This document shows, piece by piece, positions 1 through 11,193 of a stretch of 64,000 nt of DNA. Below the pieces are notes generated by a model, which was not told the DNA's origin, did not search any database, and saw only the letters and a program-made list of their open reading frames with translations. The DNA is from Diphasiastrum complanatum. Its lineage: Eukaryota > Streptophyta > Lycopodiopsida > Lycopodiales > Lycopodiaceae. Position 1 is the stretch's first letter; each line of letters opens with the position of its first letter. The DNA lies in NCBI GenBank assembly GCA_029204225.1, contig CM055105.1, positions 51,427,680-51,491,679 on the forward strand, read 5' to 3'. The position numbers were made by a program, and so were the translations under genes.

Positions 1-1488
1 CTTATGAAGAACAACACATGGAGATTGGTGGAGCTTCCAAAGGGCAAAAGTGCAATTGGATGCAAATGGATCTTCAAGGTAAAGACAAATCAAGATGGAT
101 CTATCAACAAGTTCAAGGCAAGGTTGGTGGCTAAAGGTTATGCTCAAGAGCATGGCATTGACTATGAGGAAACCTTTGCACCCGTGGCAAAGATGGTGAG
201 CATAAGAGTAATCATTTCCCTTGCAACTCTTTATGGATGGGATCTTTGGCAATTAGACATTTCTAATGATTTCTTGAATGGTGATCTTGAAGAGGAAGTC
301 TACATGGAGCAACCCGAGAGCTATGTTTCTCATAGCAAGCCTAATCATGTGTGTTTTCTACAAAAAAGTTTGTATGGTCTTAAGCAAGCACCAAGGAGTT
401 GGTATGCTAGGCTTAACTCTTTTCTACTTTCTCAAAACTTCACTATGAGTGAGTATGATCATTCACTTTACTTTAGAATTAGTGCTAATGATGTTACAAT
501 CCTTCTAATTTATGTGGATGACATTATTTTAAGTGGAGGGAACAAGGAAGATATAGAAGATATCAAGAAAGCACTAAAAAAGGAATTTGAAGTGCATGAT
601 CTTGGTCTTTTGAGCTATATCTTAGGAATAGAAGTAATTAGAACTTCTCAAATCACTTTTATTTCACAAGAGAAGTATGCTATTTCTATTCTCAATAGAT
701 TTCATATGGTAGATGCAAATCCTATTGATACACCTATGGAATCACATGTAAAGCTAACTATAAGAGGTAATGAAAGATCCTTCGAGGACATTACTCTCTA
801 TAGGAAGCTAATAGGTTCTCTTATATATCTAACCATCACAAGACCTGATTTATCTTATTGTGTTGGTAAATTAAGCCAATTCATGCAAGATCCTAGCATA
901 GAACATTGGAAACTAGGAAAGAGGATCTTGAGATACATCTCGGGAACAAAAGATTTTGGCATTGTTTATAGAGGCTCATCACCTAACTTATTTGGTTTTT
1001 CAGATTCAGATTTTGCAGGAGACCTTATGGATAGAAAATCCATAAATGCACATGCTATTTTCATAGGTGATGGAGCTATCTCATGGATGTCGAAGAAACA
1101 AGCAACTATATCACTTTCTTCTAGTGAGGCCGAGTACAAAGCTTTGACATCATGCACAAAGGAGATGGTGTGGATCAAGAGGATGATTATGGAGCTTCAT
1201 TTGCTGGATTTTTCAGAGAGTCCAATCATCTTTTGTGACAACCTTTCAGCCCAAAGTCTAGCAAGCAATCCGGTTTTCCATGCAAGGAGCAAACATATCG
1301 AGGTGGCTTACCATTTTGTGAGAGAACAAGTGTTGGCAAAAGAGATCAAGCTTGAACATGTCCCATCAAAGGAATGTGTGGCTGATATCTTTACCAAAGC
1401 ATTGGGAAAGGACTTATTTTTCAAGCATAGAACAAGTCTTGGTGTACTTTCTAAATCTATGCTAAAACTAGTTGAAGAGGGAGTGTGA
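1..1488 (+). CDS. A1 copia pol, C-terminal part (reverse transcriptase and RNase H)
   Basis: The frame is open from the first base, so the ATG at 4 is an internal Met, not a start. It encodes the end of a copia polyprotein. The RT domain starts near the window edge and has the catalytic motif YVDD at about residue 172. RNase H has SDSDFAGD near 335 and SSSEAEYKAL near 372, including the Glu expected in the active site. Compared with A2 I see two substitutions: Ala to Asp in the LDISNxFLNG motif of RT, and Lys for Arg in VGxLSQFM. The Asp falls in a normally Ala-containing RT motif and may weaken the enzyme; that is inference. The stop codon TGA overlaps the first bases of the 3' LTR, as in A2. 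Confidence 0.93.
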   Translation, partial: LMKNNTWRLVELPKGKSAIGCKWIFKVKTNQDGSINKFKARLVAKGYAQEHGIDYEETFAPVAKMVSIRVIISLATLYGWDLWQLDISNDFLNGDLEEEVYMEQPESYVSHSKPNHVCFLQKSLYGLKQAPRSWYARLNSFLLSQNFTMSEYDHSLYFRISANDVTILLIYVDDIILSGGNKEDIEDIKKALKKEFEVHDLGLLSYILGIEVIRTSQITFISQEKYAISILNRFHMVDANPIDTPMESHVKLTIRGNERSFEDITLYRKLIGSLIYLTITRPDLSYCVGKLSQFMQDPSIEHWKLGKRILRYISGTKDFGIVYRGSSPNLFGFSDSDFAGDLMDRKSINAHAIFIGDGAISWMSKKQATISLSSSEAEYKALTSCTKEMVWIKRMIMELHLLDFSESPIIFCDNLSAQSLASNPVFHARSKHIEVAYHFVREQVLAKEIKLEHVPSKECVADIFTKALGKDLFFKHRTSLGVLSKSMLKLVEEGV

Positions 1489-2136
1489 AAAATTGTCAAC
1501 TAGTAGTATTTTCCTAACTTGAGATTTTGTAGGCCTATGGCCAAATAAAAGTTAGAGATAGGTTCATACATGTATGTAGAGGCCCAAAGTATGTGTACAC
1601 TACTTTTGAGGTCACATTAATTAGAGGAGGTCGAGTGTGGAGCTCTTCTATTGGCTCATAATTTGGTGCATTCCTATTTGACCAAATTTCTAGGTATATG
1701 GGTGAATCCTATTGGACCCCAATTTTAGCCTATCATAAGACAAGTGGCCAAGAGGCACTATGGCTGCTGTAAATAGCCATCTCCACGAGTATGTACACAT
1801 CTCATTTTCATTCTATTGAATGAATGTTATGCTCTTTGAAGATCCATCTTCTTCTCTCTCACTTTTTTGTTCATATCTTGCATTCTAGCCACTAGAATTG
1901 TGATTTCTTTGTTGCTATGGCTTCACACGTGTGAAATGCAGGTTGTAGGCTCTGAAGTACGGACAGGGACAGCAAGTTTCTGTTTGTGGAAGCTTATGAT
2001 CAGATTTTGATGTTTAGTTGATGTTTAGTATGCTTAACATCACAATTTCTATCATTTTTTCAATCTAGATGTGCATAACTTCCATGGCCAAGATCTTTAT
2101 GAAACTTTAGCATCTTTTGGATCTGAGTTTTTCACA
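1484..2136 (+). repeat. A1 3' LTR (653 bp)
   Basis: Starts TGTGAAAAATTG after the polypurine tract GAGGGAG and ends TTTTTCACA. It has the same length as both A2 LTRs. The TATA box TATAAATA of A2 is TGTAAATA here (1768-1775), so this LTR probably has a weakened promoter. The 14-bp palindrome TTCACACGTGTGAA lies at 1922-1935. Confidence 0.95.
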
Positions 2137-2189
2137 TTCATCACATACAAGGAAGTTGTAGTGACTATAACAATAATTCTAGTTGAATA

Positions 2190-2650
2190 GACAATGCCAC
2201 ACTTGGAAAGACTTTCAAAAAAGTCTCTAACAAGAAAGACTCAAAAATGTAACCAAGAAGAATTCAAGATAGAAACGCATGAAGCGTCACTAGAGTTGCA
2301 CGTATAAGTTCTGGCTTTTGAGATACCGATAAGATGTATAAGCATAACTCGTATATAAGCTGAGATTCACTTAACGAGTGAGATAAAATAGGGTTAGGTT
2401 TTGAATAAACGCCTAATCTTCATTTGAACCATTTGCATATGCTTCGGAAATATTTATTACTGATGGTAATATGGTCTGCGATTAGACCATGAGGACAGTG
2501 TAAAGCTTCACAAGTTCGAAGTCATGGAAATCCCCAAAGTTAAGAGCTGCAACCTCTATCAAGCATCGTAGGGCCAAACTTCAATAAGCCACAATTCGGG
2601 CAACAATATAGGTGCATTAGGGATTACACCATGTCAAGATCAAAGCCAAT
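2190..2650. other. Unassigned stretch inside host repeat G
   Basis: About 460 bp that matches no other part of the window by eye. There is no convincing open frame and no RNA signature. It could be a diverged part of the G unit or an unrelated insertion; I see no target duplication around it. Confidence 0.4.
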
Positions 2651-2678
2651 CAACCGCTTCAAACTCAAATCTACAACG

Positions 2679-2822
2679 ATTTTTGAGCTTATACGTTTTT
2701 TTTAGATATCATATTTGTGAGCAAGAATAGTTTCTAACAAAAAAAGATGCAATTGATTTTTGAGCTTATACGTTTTTTTAGATATCATATTTGTGAGTAT
2801 GAATAGTTTCTAACAAAAAAAT
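2679..2822 (+). repeat. Tandem duplication of about 76 bp within repeat G
   Basis: The text beginning GATTTTTGAGCTTATACG occurs at 2679 and again at 2755, with one-base differences. It occurs singly at about 3987 and in altered form near 49530, so the duplication is local. Confidence 0.85.
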
Positions 2823-3599
2823 CTCTTAACAATTTTGAAATTCTTTGCAATGCACATCATTTAGTGATGCATTGTAACCTAAATTGTTATGGAAGATTTA
2901 TAAGTAAAATTTTCTTTGTGACCAATGTTCGAGGATGGAAAAAGATCCACAATAAAATTATAATGCTAGTGAGTAAGTTCTCTACTAACTATTGGATCTA
3001 CTTATTTTTTAGTAAATCTCTATTGATTATTATCTTCTGAATACTAGATATATTTCTCAAACATGTTTGACCTATCCATGTCATGCTATATTCTACAATT
3101 GAACTTGGTGCTGGGATAGTCTACTCAATTCCATGACTTACATTATCAACAAGCTAACATTAACATTGTAATAGGTAAATAAATAGAAAACATCGTCATT
3201 TGCAAAAGAATTGAATATATTCCAATTTGATGATATTTTCTAATGTTTGTTATAAGATTCACCTAAAGACGAAAGATGTTTTGGTTGCTTTGTGAATTGC
3301 AAGCAAAGAATCAAGAGGCTACCTCAAGTACCAAGTTTGAAAATTGTATTGCAAAGTGCATGAGCAAGTGAAGCTTGTTTGCTACATTAACATTCTAGTG
3401 CGTCGACTAAATTTAATCTATTTCTCGGCTGACACTCACGTACATGATACATAGAACGTTTTTGGTTCGGATAGCCAATTTAAACCAATATTCACATATA
3501 AGGAAGCGGTAGTAACTGCAACAATAATACTTCTATTCCTTTGTAGAGCATGTAATATGGCATAACATAATCAGCGTACATATGTTGAAAAACCATCTT

Positions 3600-3662
3600 A
3601 TTATACACAATATTTACAAAGTTCTACATGGCTAGATTTGCCAAGTTAGGCTATTTTCCACA
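3600..3662 (-). repeat. LTR-end fragment (H type) inside repeat G
   Basis: About 63 bp ending CTATTTTCCACA. Its reverse complement resembles the first 65 bp of the H-type LTRs (start TGTGAA...; compare 21671 and the inverted copy at 50307-50368). Only the LTR tip is present and there is no matching second end, so this is a truncated remnant. Confidence 0.6.
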
Positions 3663-4407
3663 CAAAGAATCAAGAGGCTACTTCAAGTACCAAGTTTGAA
3701 AATTCTGTGGCTAAGTACATGAGCAAGTAAGCTTGTTTGTTAGAGAAACATTCGGGCAACTCGTGTGAATTGAATGTAATTTTGGCCGACTTTGTCCTAC
3801 ATTGTAGTATGACATTTTTGGTTGGGTAGCAAGCTGAAGACATTATTTTGTGTATTCATCACATACAAGGAAGTTGTAGTGACTACAACAATAATACTTC
3901 TATATACCTATGTACAACATGTAGTAAGGCATAACACAATTAGGGTGTATGATGTGGATAGAAAATCTAGAAGATGCAATTGATTTTTGAGCTTATACGT
4001 TTTTTTTAGATATCATATTTGTGAGCAAGAATAGTTTCTAACAAAAAAATCTTTTAACAAATTTGAAATTCTTTGCAATGCACATCATTTAGTGATGCAT
4101 TGTAACCTAAATTGTTATGGAAGATTTATAAGTAAAATTTTCTTTGTGACCAATGTTCGAGGATGGAAAAAGATCCACAATAAAATTATAATGTTAGTGA
4201 GTAAACGTTCTCTAGTAACTATTGGATCTACTTATTTTTTAGTAAATCTCTATTGATTACTATCTTTTGAATACTAGATGTATTTCTCAAACAAGTTTGA
4301 CCTATCCATGTCATGCTATATTCTACAATTGAACTTGGTGCTAGTATAGTCTACTTGATTCCATGACTTACATTATCACTTCTACTCCTTTGTAGAGCAT
4401 GTAATAT

Positions 4408-4799
4408 TGTTGAAATTTCACAATTCTAGCTTGACTATTTCTGGTCACATGCATTGTAATTGGCAAGAAGGCGATGTAAATAGATGCCACACGTGCCAAA
4501 TCACATAGGATGCTTTCCAAAAACTTCATTCCTCATATTACATTGTGATAGCATCTTTGAAATGAGGCCAAAGTGTGCTTAGATAAGCTAGAGAAATTCT
4601 AGGAGCTAGAAATAGCATGTTTTACATTGTTTTTAAATCTTGAGATCTTGACCCCATATTAAAGTGGATCCAATGACCTATTAGGTTAGATATTAGGGCT
4701 AGGCTATGATAAGTACAGAGATCCCCTAAAACGTTCAGATCCAAGCCTGAAATGTATAAATGTATGATGGGATCCCCATCCAAATATGATAAAAAATCG
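4408..4799 (+). repeat. Element I 5' LTR, truncated
   Basis: Starts TGTTGAAATTTCAC and follows the 3' copy to ...AAAATCG, then stops. The last 300 bp of the LTR are missing. Confidence 0.75.
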
Positions 4800-4918
4800 T
4801 TGCTTTGAATTTCTTGTCTTGAGCGGAGTATATTCTAGTGACAGATCCACATGAGGATGATCAAGCTTTGTCATCAGTACAATAGTATAGTAACAAACCA
4901 CACAATGACAATAACAAA

Positions 4919-5000
4919 GCTGGAGATGGCGCCAACCCTGCTGGAGATAGAGATGGCGCTAAACACTTGTTTGACCCTGGAGATAGAGATGGCGTAGACT
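4919..5000 (+). repeat. Short direct repeats CTGGAGATAGAGATGGCG
   Basis: Three imperfect copies (about 4920, 4939 and 4976) of an 18-bp text, the first lacking AGAGAT. They lie in the internal part of element I. No function is evident. Confidence 0.8.
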
Positions 5001-5290
5001 TTGTTTTAGAGATGTCACTCCTATTTCAAATTTTTGAGTGTTCCCAACTTTTGGGAGGGAATACTTCATCATTTTGAAAATTATATTTTAACTATGGTTA
5101 AGCACCAGTAAAGTTTGATGTGACTAAACTAAGGTGCATTTATTTACATGGAAAGTAGTGTAGGCAGATGCGTAAAGAAGTTAGAAAATGATATTAAAAT
5201 TACTTTAAAGTTATTTTTCTCTATCCTACATGGCATTTATTATAGGGCCCACTTTGAGCCCATATTTTCTCTAATGTATTATTGATCCAG

Positions 5291-5987
5291 GATAGAAATT
5301 TCACAATTCTAGCTTGACCATTTTTGGTCACATGCATTGTAAGTGGCAAGAAGGCGATGTAAATAGATGCCGCATGTGCCAACTCACATAGGATGCTTTC
5401 CAAAGACTTCATTCCTCATATTACATTGTGATGGAATTTTTGAAATGAGGCCAAAGTGTGCTTATATAAGCTAGAGAAATCCTAGGAGCTAAAAATAGCA
5501 TGTTTTATACTGTTTTTGGATCTTGAGATCTTGACTCCATATTAGGGTGGATCCAATGACCTATGAGGTTAGATGTTAGGGTTAGGTTATGATAAGTAAA
5601 AATATGCCCTAAAACGTTCATATCCAAGCTTGAAATGTATAAATGTATGATGGAATCTCCATCCAAATATGAAAAAAAAAATCGAGTTTTTTCACTTCTA
5701 TCAACATTGTCTTTTGGTGGTGAGTTCTAGCTATTGGATGTGAGTGTTTCTATGCATTAATTGCTTGGTTTGGAAGGTACTGAACATGTTTATAGGTCTG
5801 ATAAGATTGATGTACTTTACTTCATTTGATCAAATCTATGTGCCTAATGTGGAGTTAAATGCCAAATTTGCTAGTTTTGGTGATTAGTCTTGATTCTAGC
5901 TCATAGTCTGGATCTAGATATTTGATTTTTGCATCCTCCATCACTTTTAGGAATGATTGGGATTCATTTTGCTGTAAATTTTTGTCA
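5291..5987 (+). repeat. Element I 3' LTR (697 bp)
   Basis: Its start is mutated (GATAGAAATTTC for TGTTGAAATTTC) and its end is TTTTTGTCA. The sequence parallels the reverse complement of the F1 LTRs, for example the text around TTGATCAAATCTATGTGCC. Confidence 0.75.
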
Positions 5988-5992
5988 AATAT

Positions 5993-7721
5993 GGAAAAAC
6001 ATAATCAGCATATGTATGTTGAAAAACCATCTCAAAGACATCATGTATTGAGGCATTGTGACCTAAATTGACATGCCAGATTTATAAGCCAAATTTTCTA
6101 TGTGAATGATATTGAGGATGTAAAAAATCCACAACACAAATTTACTATTACTGAACTTAAATTTCCTACTAACTATTGGATCAACTTTTTGTTTTTATTA
6201 AACATTGTTTTTGATTATTTTCTTTGAGATGCAAGATATATTTTTTAAACAAGGTCGTCCTACCCATGTCATGCTATATTTTGCAATTGAACTTGGTGCT
6301 GGGGTAGTCTACTCGATTCCATGTCTTACGTTATCATCAAGTTGACACATTGTAATTAAAAAATAACAAATCATAACATTTTTCAAAGGGTTGAATAAAT
6401 TTCAATTTAAAACTATTTTTTCAATTTTTCTTATAAATATAAAGAATCAAGAGACTACCTCAAGCACCAAGTTTGAAAACTGTATAGCTAAGTACATGAG
6501 CAAGTGGGGCTTCTTTGTTAGAACAAACATTCTAGCAAGTCCAGTGAATTTAATCTACTTCTTGGCTTATATTCTCCTACATTGTAAGTATGACATTTCT
6601 GGCTTGGATAGCCAATTTAACATAGTATATTTTGTGTTCATCACATACAAAAAAGTTGTAGTAACTCCAATTATGCTATTTATATTCCTTCTTAGAGCAT
6701 GTAGTAAGGCATAATATAATTAGGATATACGATGTTGAAAAACAATCTAAAAAATAGGACATATTTATATGTTCTGAGGTTTTAATTTTTCATTTGATAT
6801 CATTTTTGTGAGCAACAATAGTTTCTAACAAAAAAGCTATTAAGAGTATTTAAATCCTTTGCAATGCACATCATTTAGAGAAGCATTGTAATCTAAATTG
6901 TCATGCAAGATTTATAAGTAAAATTGTCTTTATAAACTATGTTTGAGATGAAAAACAATCCAGAATACAATTTTTAATGTTAGTGAGTAAAAATTCTCTA
7001 CTAACTACTGGATCTACTTATTTTTGAAAAAAATGTTATTTATTATTCTCTTTTGAATACTAGATATAGTTCTCAAGCAAGCAAGACCTATCCATGTCAT
7101 ACTAAATTTGCAATTGAACTTGGTACTGGGGTAGTCTACTCAATTCCATGCCTTATTACATCATCATCAAGTTAACACATTGTTATAAATAAAAAAATAG
7201 CCTTTTTTATAACATACATATACATAAGCACAAATGATGTGTCCCTTTCTTTGTGAATTGAAAGAGAAAGAATCAAGAGGCTACCTCAAGTACCAAGTTT
7301 GAAAATTCTATAGCCAAGTACATGAGCAAGTAGGCTTGTTTGTTAGAGAAACATTCTAGCAACTCATGTGAAGAATGTAATTTTGGCTTAAATAACTTTT
7401 TTTATAATATACATATACATAAGCACAAATGATGTGTCCGTTGCTTTGTGAATTGAAAGACAAAAAATCAAGAGGCTACCTCAAGTAACAAGTTTAAACA
7501 TTCTATAGCTAAGTACATGAGCAAGTAAGCTTGTTAGTTAGAAAAACATTTTGGCAACTCGTGTGAATTGAATGTAATTTTGGCTTACTTTGTCCTACAT
7601 TGTAGTATGACATTTTTGGTTGGGTAGCAAGTTTAAGACATTATGTTGTGTATTCATCACATACAAGGAAGTTGTAGTGACTACAACAATAATACTTCTA
7701 TATACCTATGTACAACATGTA
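5993..7721. repeat. Host repeat G, second block
   Basis: Three degraded units. The AATCAAGAG.CTACCTCAAG block appears at about 6446, 7270 and 7466. The CATTGTxACCTAAATTG block appears at about 6056 and 6887. The end text CATGTAGTAAGGCATAA appears at about 6700 and is interrupted by F1 at 7727. Short open frames at 6391-6714 and 7620-7877 follow the repeat or run into the LTR and are not taken as genes. Confidence 0.7.
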
Positions 7722-7726
7722 GTAGG

Positions 7727-8213
7727 TGACAAAATTTTACAGCAAATTCAATCCCAATCAATCCTAAAAGTGATGGAGGATGCACAAATAAAAGATCTAG
7801 ATCCAGACTATGAGCTAGAATCAAGACTAGTTACAAAACTAGCGAATTTGGCATTTAACTCCACATTAGGCACATAGATTTGATCAAATGAACCAAAGTA
7901 AAGTAAACAAGTTCAGCACCTTCCAATCCAAGCAATCAATGCATAAAAACACTCACGTCCAATAGCTAGAACTCGCCACCAAAAGACAATGATGATGGAA
8001 GTGAAAAAACTCGATTTTTCTTGATTTTTGGATGGAAATCCCATCATACATTTATACTTTTCAAGCTCAGATATGAGCATATTAGGGCACCTCTGAACTT
8101 ATCATACCCCAACCCTAACATCTAGCCTAATAGGTCATTGGAGCTACCCTAACTTGGGGTCAAGATCTCGAGATCCCAAAACAATGAAAAACATGCTATT
8201 TTTAGCTCCTATT
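7727..8213 (-). repeat. F1 3' LTR, outer part
   Basis: Runs from the F1 left end to the B1 insertion point. It continues at 20397-20586. The last five bases CTATT are the B1 target duplication. Confidence 0.85.
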
Positions 8214-9075
8214 TGATAAATTTTACAGTTTTTAGGACAATAATGATTGTACTTTACAATCATAGAGAGTTATTGGTTGCTTAATCAATGAATCTATCAA
8301 GTTCTACACATTAGATCTTGATCTAGATTCACTACACTTGGATTTAAGCAAGAGCAATGGATCAACACATCATTTTTTAGTGAGAGCGGCTTCACACGTG
8401 TGGAGTACTATCCACTGTACGGACTGCACCTGAAACAACAAGTACAATGATACTAGATAGCAATCATGCATAAAAATCACAAGACAAATGACTAGAAATC
8501 TCACAAAAGTGTAGAGTGCAAAAGTCTCATCAATTTTCTTAGCAAAATGATGATCCTTTTATGGATCAAGTACATCCATGAGTCTGGTACAGTCCAGCAG
8601 GCCTTCACACGTGTGAAGAGTGCCACATCACTCATATCTATCCATTTGATCCATCCTTGATCCTTATCCAATAGTTGACCTTCTAGAATATGACTAAAAT
8701 CCAAAAAGCTAGTCTCCTAGAATATAGGAATATTCCCTACAAAATAGGATCTAAGGAAAATGGTCAACTCTTATCTTCTAGTACTCTGTACACACATGTG
8801 AACATCCACTTGCCATGTGGGAGCATTTACTCATGCACATGCAAGGAAAAGCTAATTTGTAGGTGACTAGTCAACTTGACTAAAAACTAGTCATTTCATG
8901 TTCACACTAACTAGAATGATACAAAATCAATTTGGATATATACAAACATGAAAAGTACATCCTTTCACACATGGGAACATGCTCCACACGTGTGAAATCA
9001 TATCATCAACATATTCTAATGTTTGATCAATATTTACATGAACCAATGTCAAGTGAGAAGTGACAATTTTCAACA
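8214..9075 (-). repeat. B1 3' LTR (862 bp)
   Basis: On the plus strand it reads TGATAAATTTTACAG...TTTTCAACA. It contains one exact TTCACACGTGTGAA (8604-8617) and two half-symmetric versions (about 8391 and 8981). The polypurine tract, read on the minus strand as GAGGAGGAG, abuts 9076. Confidence 0.95.
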
Positions 9076-9931
9076 CTCCTCCTCACTTCTAACTTGGCAA
9101 ATCTAGTGTACATCTATCTACAATTCCAAGAGCATATCTTAACTTAAAAAATGGATCTTTGGACAATGGTTTGGTTAAGATATCAGCTATGCATTCGGAT
9201 GATGGTACATGATGTAGTTGCACTTCCTTGGATTGTACCTTCTCCCTCACAAAGTGGTGAGCTATCTCAATATGCTTTGTTCTAGCATGGAAGATAGGAT
9301 TTGAAGCAATTTGTTGAGAAGCTTGATTGTCACAAAATATGTAAGGGATCTCCTCGGCCTCTAGCACATGTAGTTCCATCAAGAGTCTTCTTAGCCATAA
9401 GAGCTCTTTGGTTGTTGAAGTCAATGCCTTGTACTCGGCTTCACAAGAAGATAGTGAGATTGTATCTTGCTTTTTGGAAAGCCAAGATATCACTCCTCCA
9501 CAAAGAAATGTTGCAAATGCACTAATGGACTTCCTATCCATCTTGTCACCTGCAAAATCTGAATCCGAGTAGGCTCTCAAGTGCAAGTTAGATCCTTCAT
9601 AAAGTATACCAAAAAATCTAGTACTAGAAACATATCTAAGTACTCTCTTGGCACTTTTCCAATGATGAATTAAAGGAGCTTGCATACTTTGACTCAACTT
9701 GCTTACACAAAAACTTAAGTCAGGTCTAGTGATGGTTAAATAGATTAGAGAGCCTATAAGCTTCCTAAAGAGAGTGATGTCCTCAAAGGATGCTTCATCA
9801 CCTTCATTAGTTGCTTTCACAACATGCTCCATAGGGGTGTCAATCCCCTTACAATCTTTCATACCAAATCTTTCAAGAATGGAAGTAGCATACTTAGATT
9901 GACTTATGAAAGTACAATTGCTACTTCTAGA

Positions 9932-10584
9932 TGTGAAAAATTGTCAACTAGTAGTATTTTCCTAACTTGAGATTTTGTAGGCCTATGGCCAAATAAAAGT
10001 TAGAGATAGGTTCATACATGTATGTAGAGGCCCAAAGTATGTGTACACTACTTTTGAGGTCACATTAATTAGAGGAGGTCGAGTGTGGAGCTCTTCTATT
10101 GGCTCATAATTTGGTGCATTCCTATTTGACCAAATTTCTAGGTATATGGGTGAATCCTATTGGACCCCAATTTTAGCCTATCATAAGACAAGTGGCCAAG
10201 AGGCACTATGGCTGCTATAAATAGCCATCTCCACGAGTATGTACACATCTCATTTTCATTCTATTGAATGAATGTTATGCTCTTTGAAGATCCATCTTCT
10301 TCTCTCTCACTTTTTTGTTCATATCTTGCATTCTAGCCACTAGAATTGTGATTTCTTTGTTGCTATGGCTTCACACGTGTGAAATGCAGGTTGTAGGCTC
10401 TGAAGTACGGACAGGGACAGCAAGTTTCTGTTTGTGGAAGCTTATGATCAGATTTTGATGTTTAGTTGATGTTTAGTATGCTTAACATCACAATTTCTAT
10501 CATTTTTTCAATCTAGATGTGCATAACTTCCATGGCCAAGATCTTTATGAAACTTTAGCATCTTTTGGATCTGAGTTTTTCACA
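9932..10584 (+). repeat. A2 5' LTR
   Basis: TGTGAAAAATTG...TTTTTCACA. TATAAATA lies at 10216-10223, and TTCACACGTGTGAA lies about 150 bp further on at 10370-10383, inside the expected transcript. Confidence 0.97.
10216..10223 (+). promoter_or_regulatory. A2 TATA box TATAAATA
   Basis: A perfect plant-type TATA box in the 5' LTR, repeated in the 3' LTR at 15424-15431. It is lost by one substitution in A1. It places the transcription start roughly at 10250. Confidence 0.75.
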
Positions 10585-10597
10585 TGGTATCAGAGCA
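10585..10597 (+). other. A2 primer binding site (initiator-Met tRNA)
   Basis: TGGTATCAGAGCA directly follows the LTR. It is complementary to the 3' end of plant initiator-Met tRNA over TGGTATCAGAGC. Confidence 0.95.
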
Positions 10598-11193
10598 TTA
10601 GGCGGCCAAATGTGCAGGTTTTGCCAGATTTAGAAGAGATTTGTGGGCGAGTTTGCTTTTGTAGCATTCCAATCAAGTTTCTAGCTAAAAATCTTGTTGA
10701 TTTATGTGTAGAAATTGGATCTTTGTGATCAAAACATCATTTGTATGCATTTCAATTGAAGTAGGGCGAATTCCCTCTATACTTATCAGAATAAGGAGAC
10801 AAAAATTGTTTTGGAAAGAGGGAGATGCAAGATCCAACAAGATCCTATTAGTTTTCCATTCTAGCATATAGTTTTTTGATTCAATTTCTTGCTTCTTCAT
10901 GTCAAAAACTTCAAAATTGATGTAACCCTCTGATTTTCAGTTTGCTGAATGATTCAAGAGTGTATTTCAATCTTAGGAGTGAGGGAAAATCAAGTATATT
11001 GAGGTTTGGTCTTGGTTTGATCAAGAAATCATAAAACTAGTGGCTAAAATTGAGAAAAAAGTGAGGAAAAGAGAGAAAAAGTAAGGTTTTAGGTTCCAAA
11101 TCTTTGTGATTTCTTCTTGTGTTTCATTTGTTGATTCAAGAGAGTGCTTAGTGCATTGGAACAGGTCAAAGATCAGAGATCAATCATTGCAAC
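10598..11193 (+). other. A2 leader
   Basis: About 600 bp of untranslated sequence between PBS and gag. Short open frames on both strands here have no supporting motif. Confidence 0.85.

Larger units (their letters stand above)
1..2136 (+). mobile_element. Ty1/copia LTR retrotransposon A1, 3' part
   Basis: The window opens inside pol of a copia element nearly identical to A2 (9932-15792). The 3' LTR ends at 2136 and is followed by TTCAT. That sequence continues the host repeat text (compare 3855-3885), so TTCAT is the likely target duplication. The 5' half lies outside the window, so its state cannot be judged. Confidence 0.95.
2137..4402. repeat. Host repeat G, first block (AT-rich repeated units)
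   Basis: No gene is recognised. Blocks recur in the same order: a 'toxic-free' AT-rich text around TTTGAGCTTATACG, a CATCATTTAGTGATGCATTG block (2853, 4082), a GAATCAAGAGGCTACCTCAAG block (3308, 3664) and a CATCACATACAAGGAAGTTG block (2143, 3860). The spacing between the two CATCATTTAG copies is about 1.23 kb. Other copies occur at 5993-7721, 29767-29825 and 49530-50003. This looks like a degenerate tandem or dispersed repeat that later served as landing site for A1, I, F1 and J. Confidence 0.75.
4408..5987 (+). mobile_element. Small non-autonomous LTR element I
   Basis: A 1.58-kb insertion in repeat G flanked by AATAT on both sides (4403-4407 and 5988-5992). The interrupted host text resumes exactly (compare TGTAATATGGCATAAC near 3550). 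It has a truncated 5' LTR, about 490 bp of internal sequence without a coding frame, and a full-length 3' LTR. The LTRs match the F family in the plus orientation. There is no gag or pol, so movement would have needed enzymes from another element. Confidence 0.8.

Noticed and set aside
966-1178. Minus-strand open frame inside A1 RNase H (also at 14622-14834)
   Set aside because: It is a shadow of the RNase H frame and is present only because the two elements are copies.
6391-6714. 107-codon open frame in repeat G
   Set aside because: It follows a repeated block that is broken in the other copies and shows no domain; chance openness in AT-rich repeat is simpler.
7620-7877. 85-codon frame at the G/F1 border
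   Set aside because: It crosses the F1 LTR boundary and has no known motif.
8501-8704. 67-codon frame repeated in all four B LTRs (also 19817, 32376 and 37828)
   Set aside because: Identical because the LTRs are copies. It lies across the palindrome and has no homology I recognise, so conservation does not show coding.
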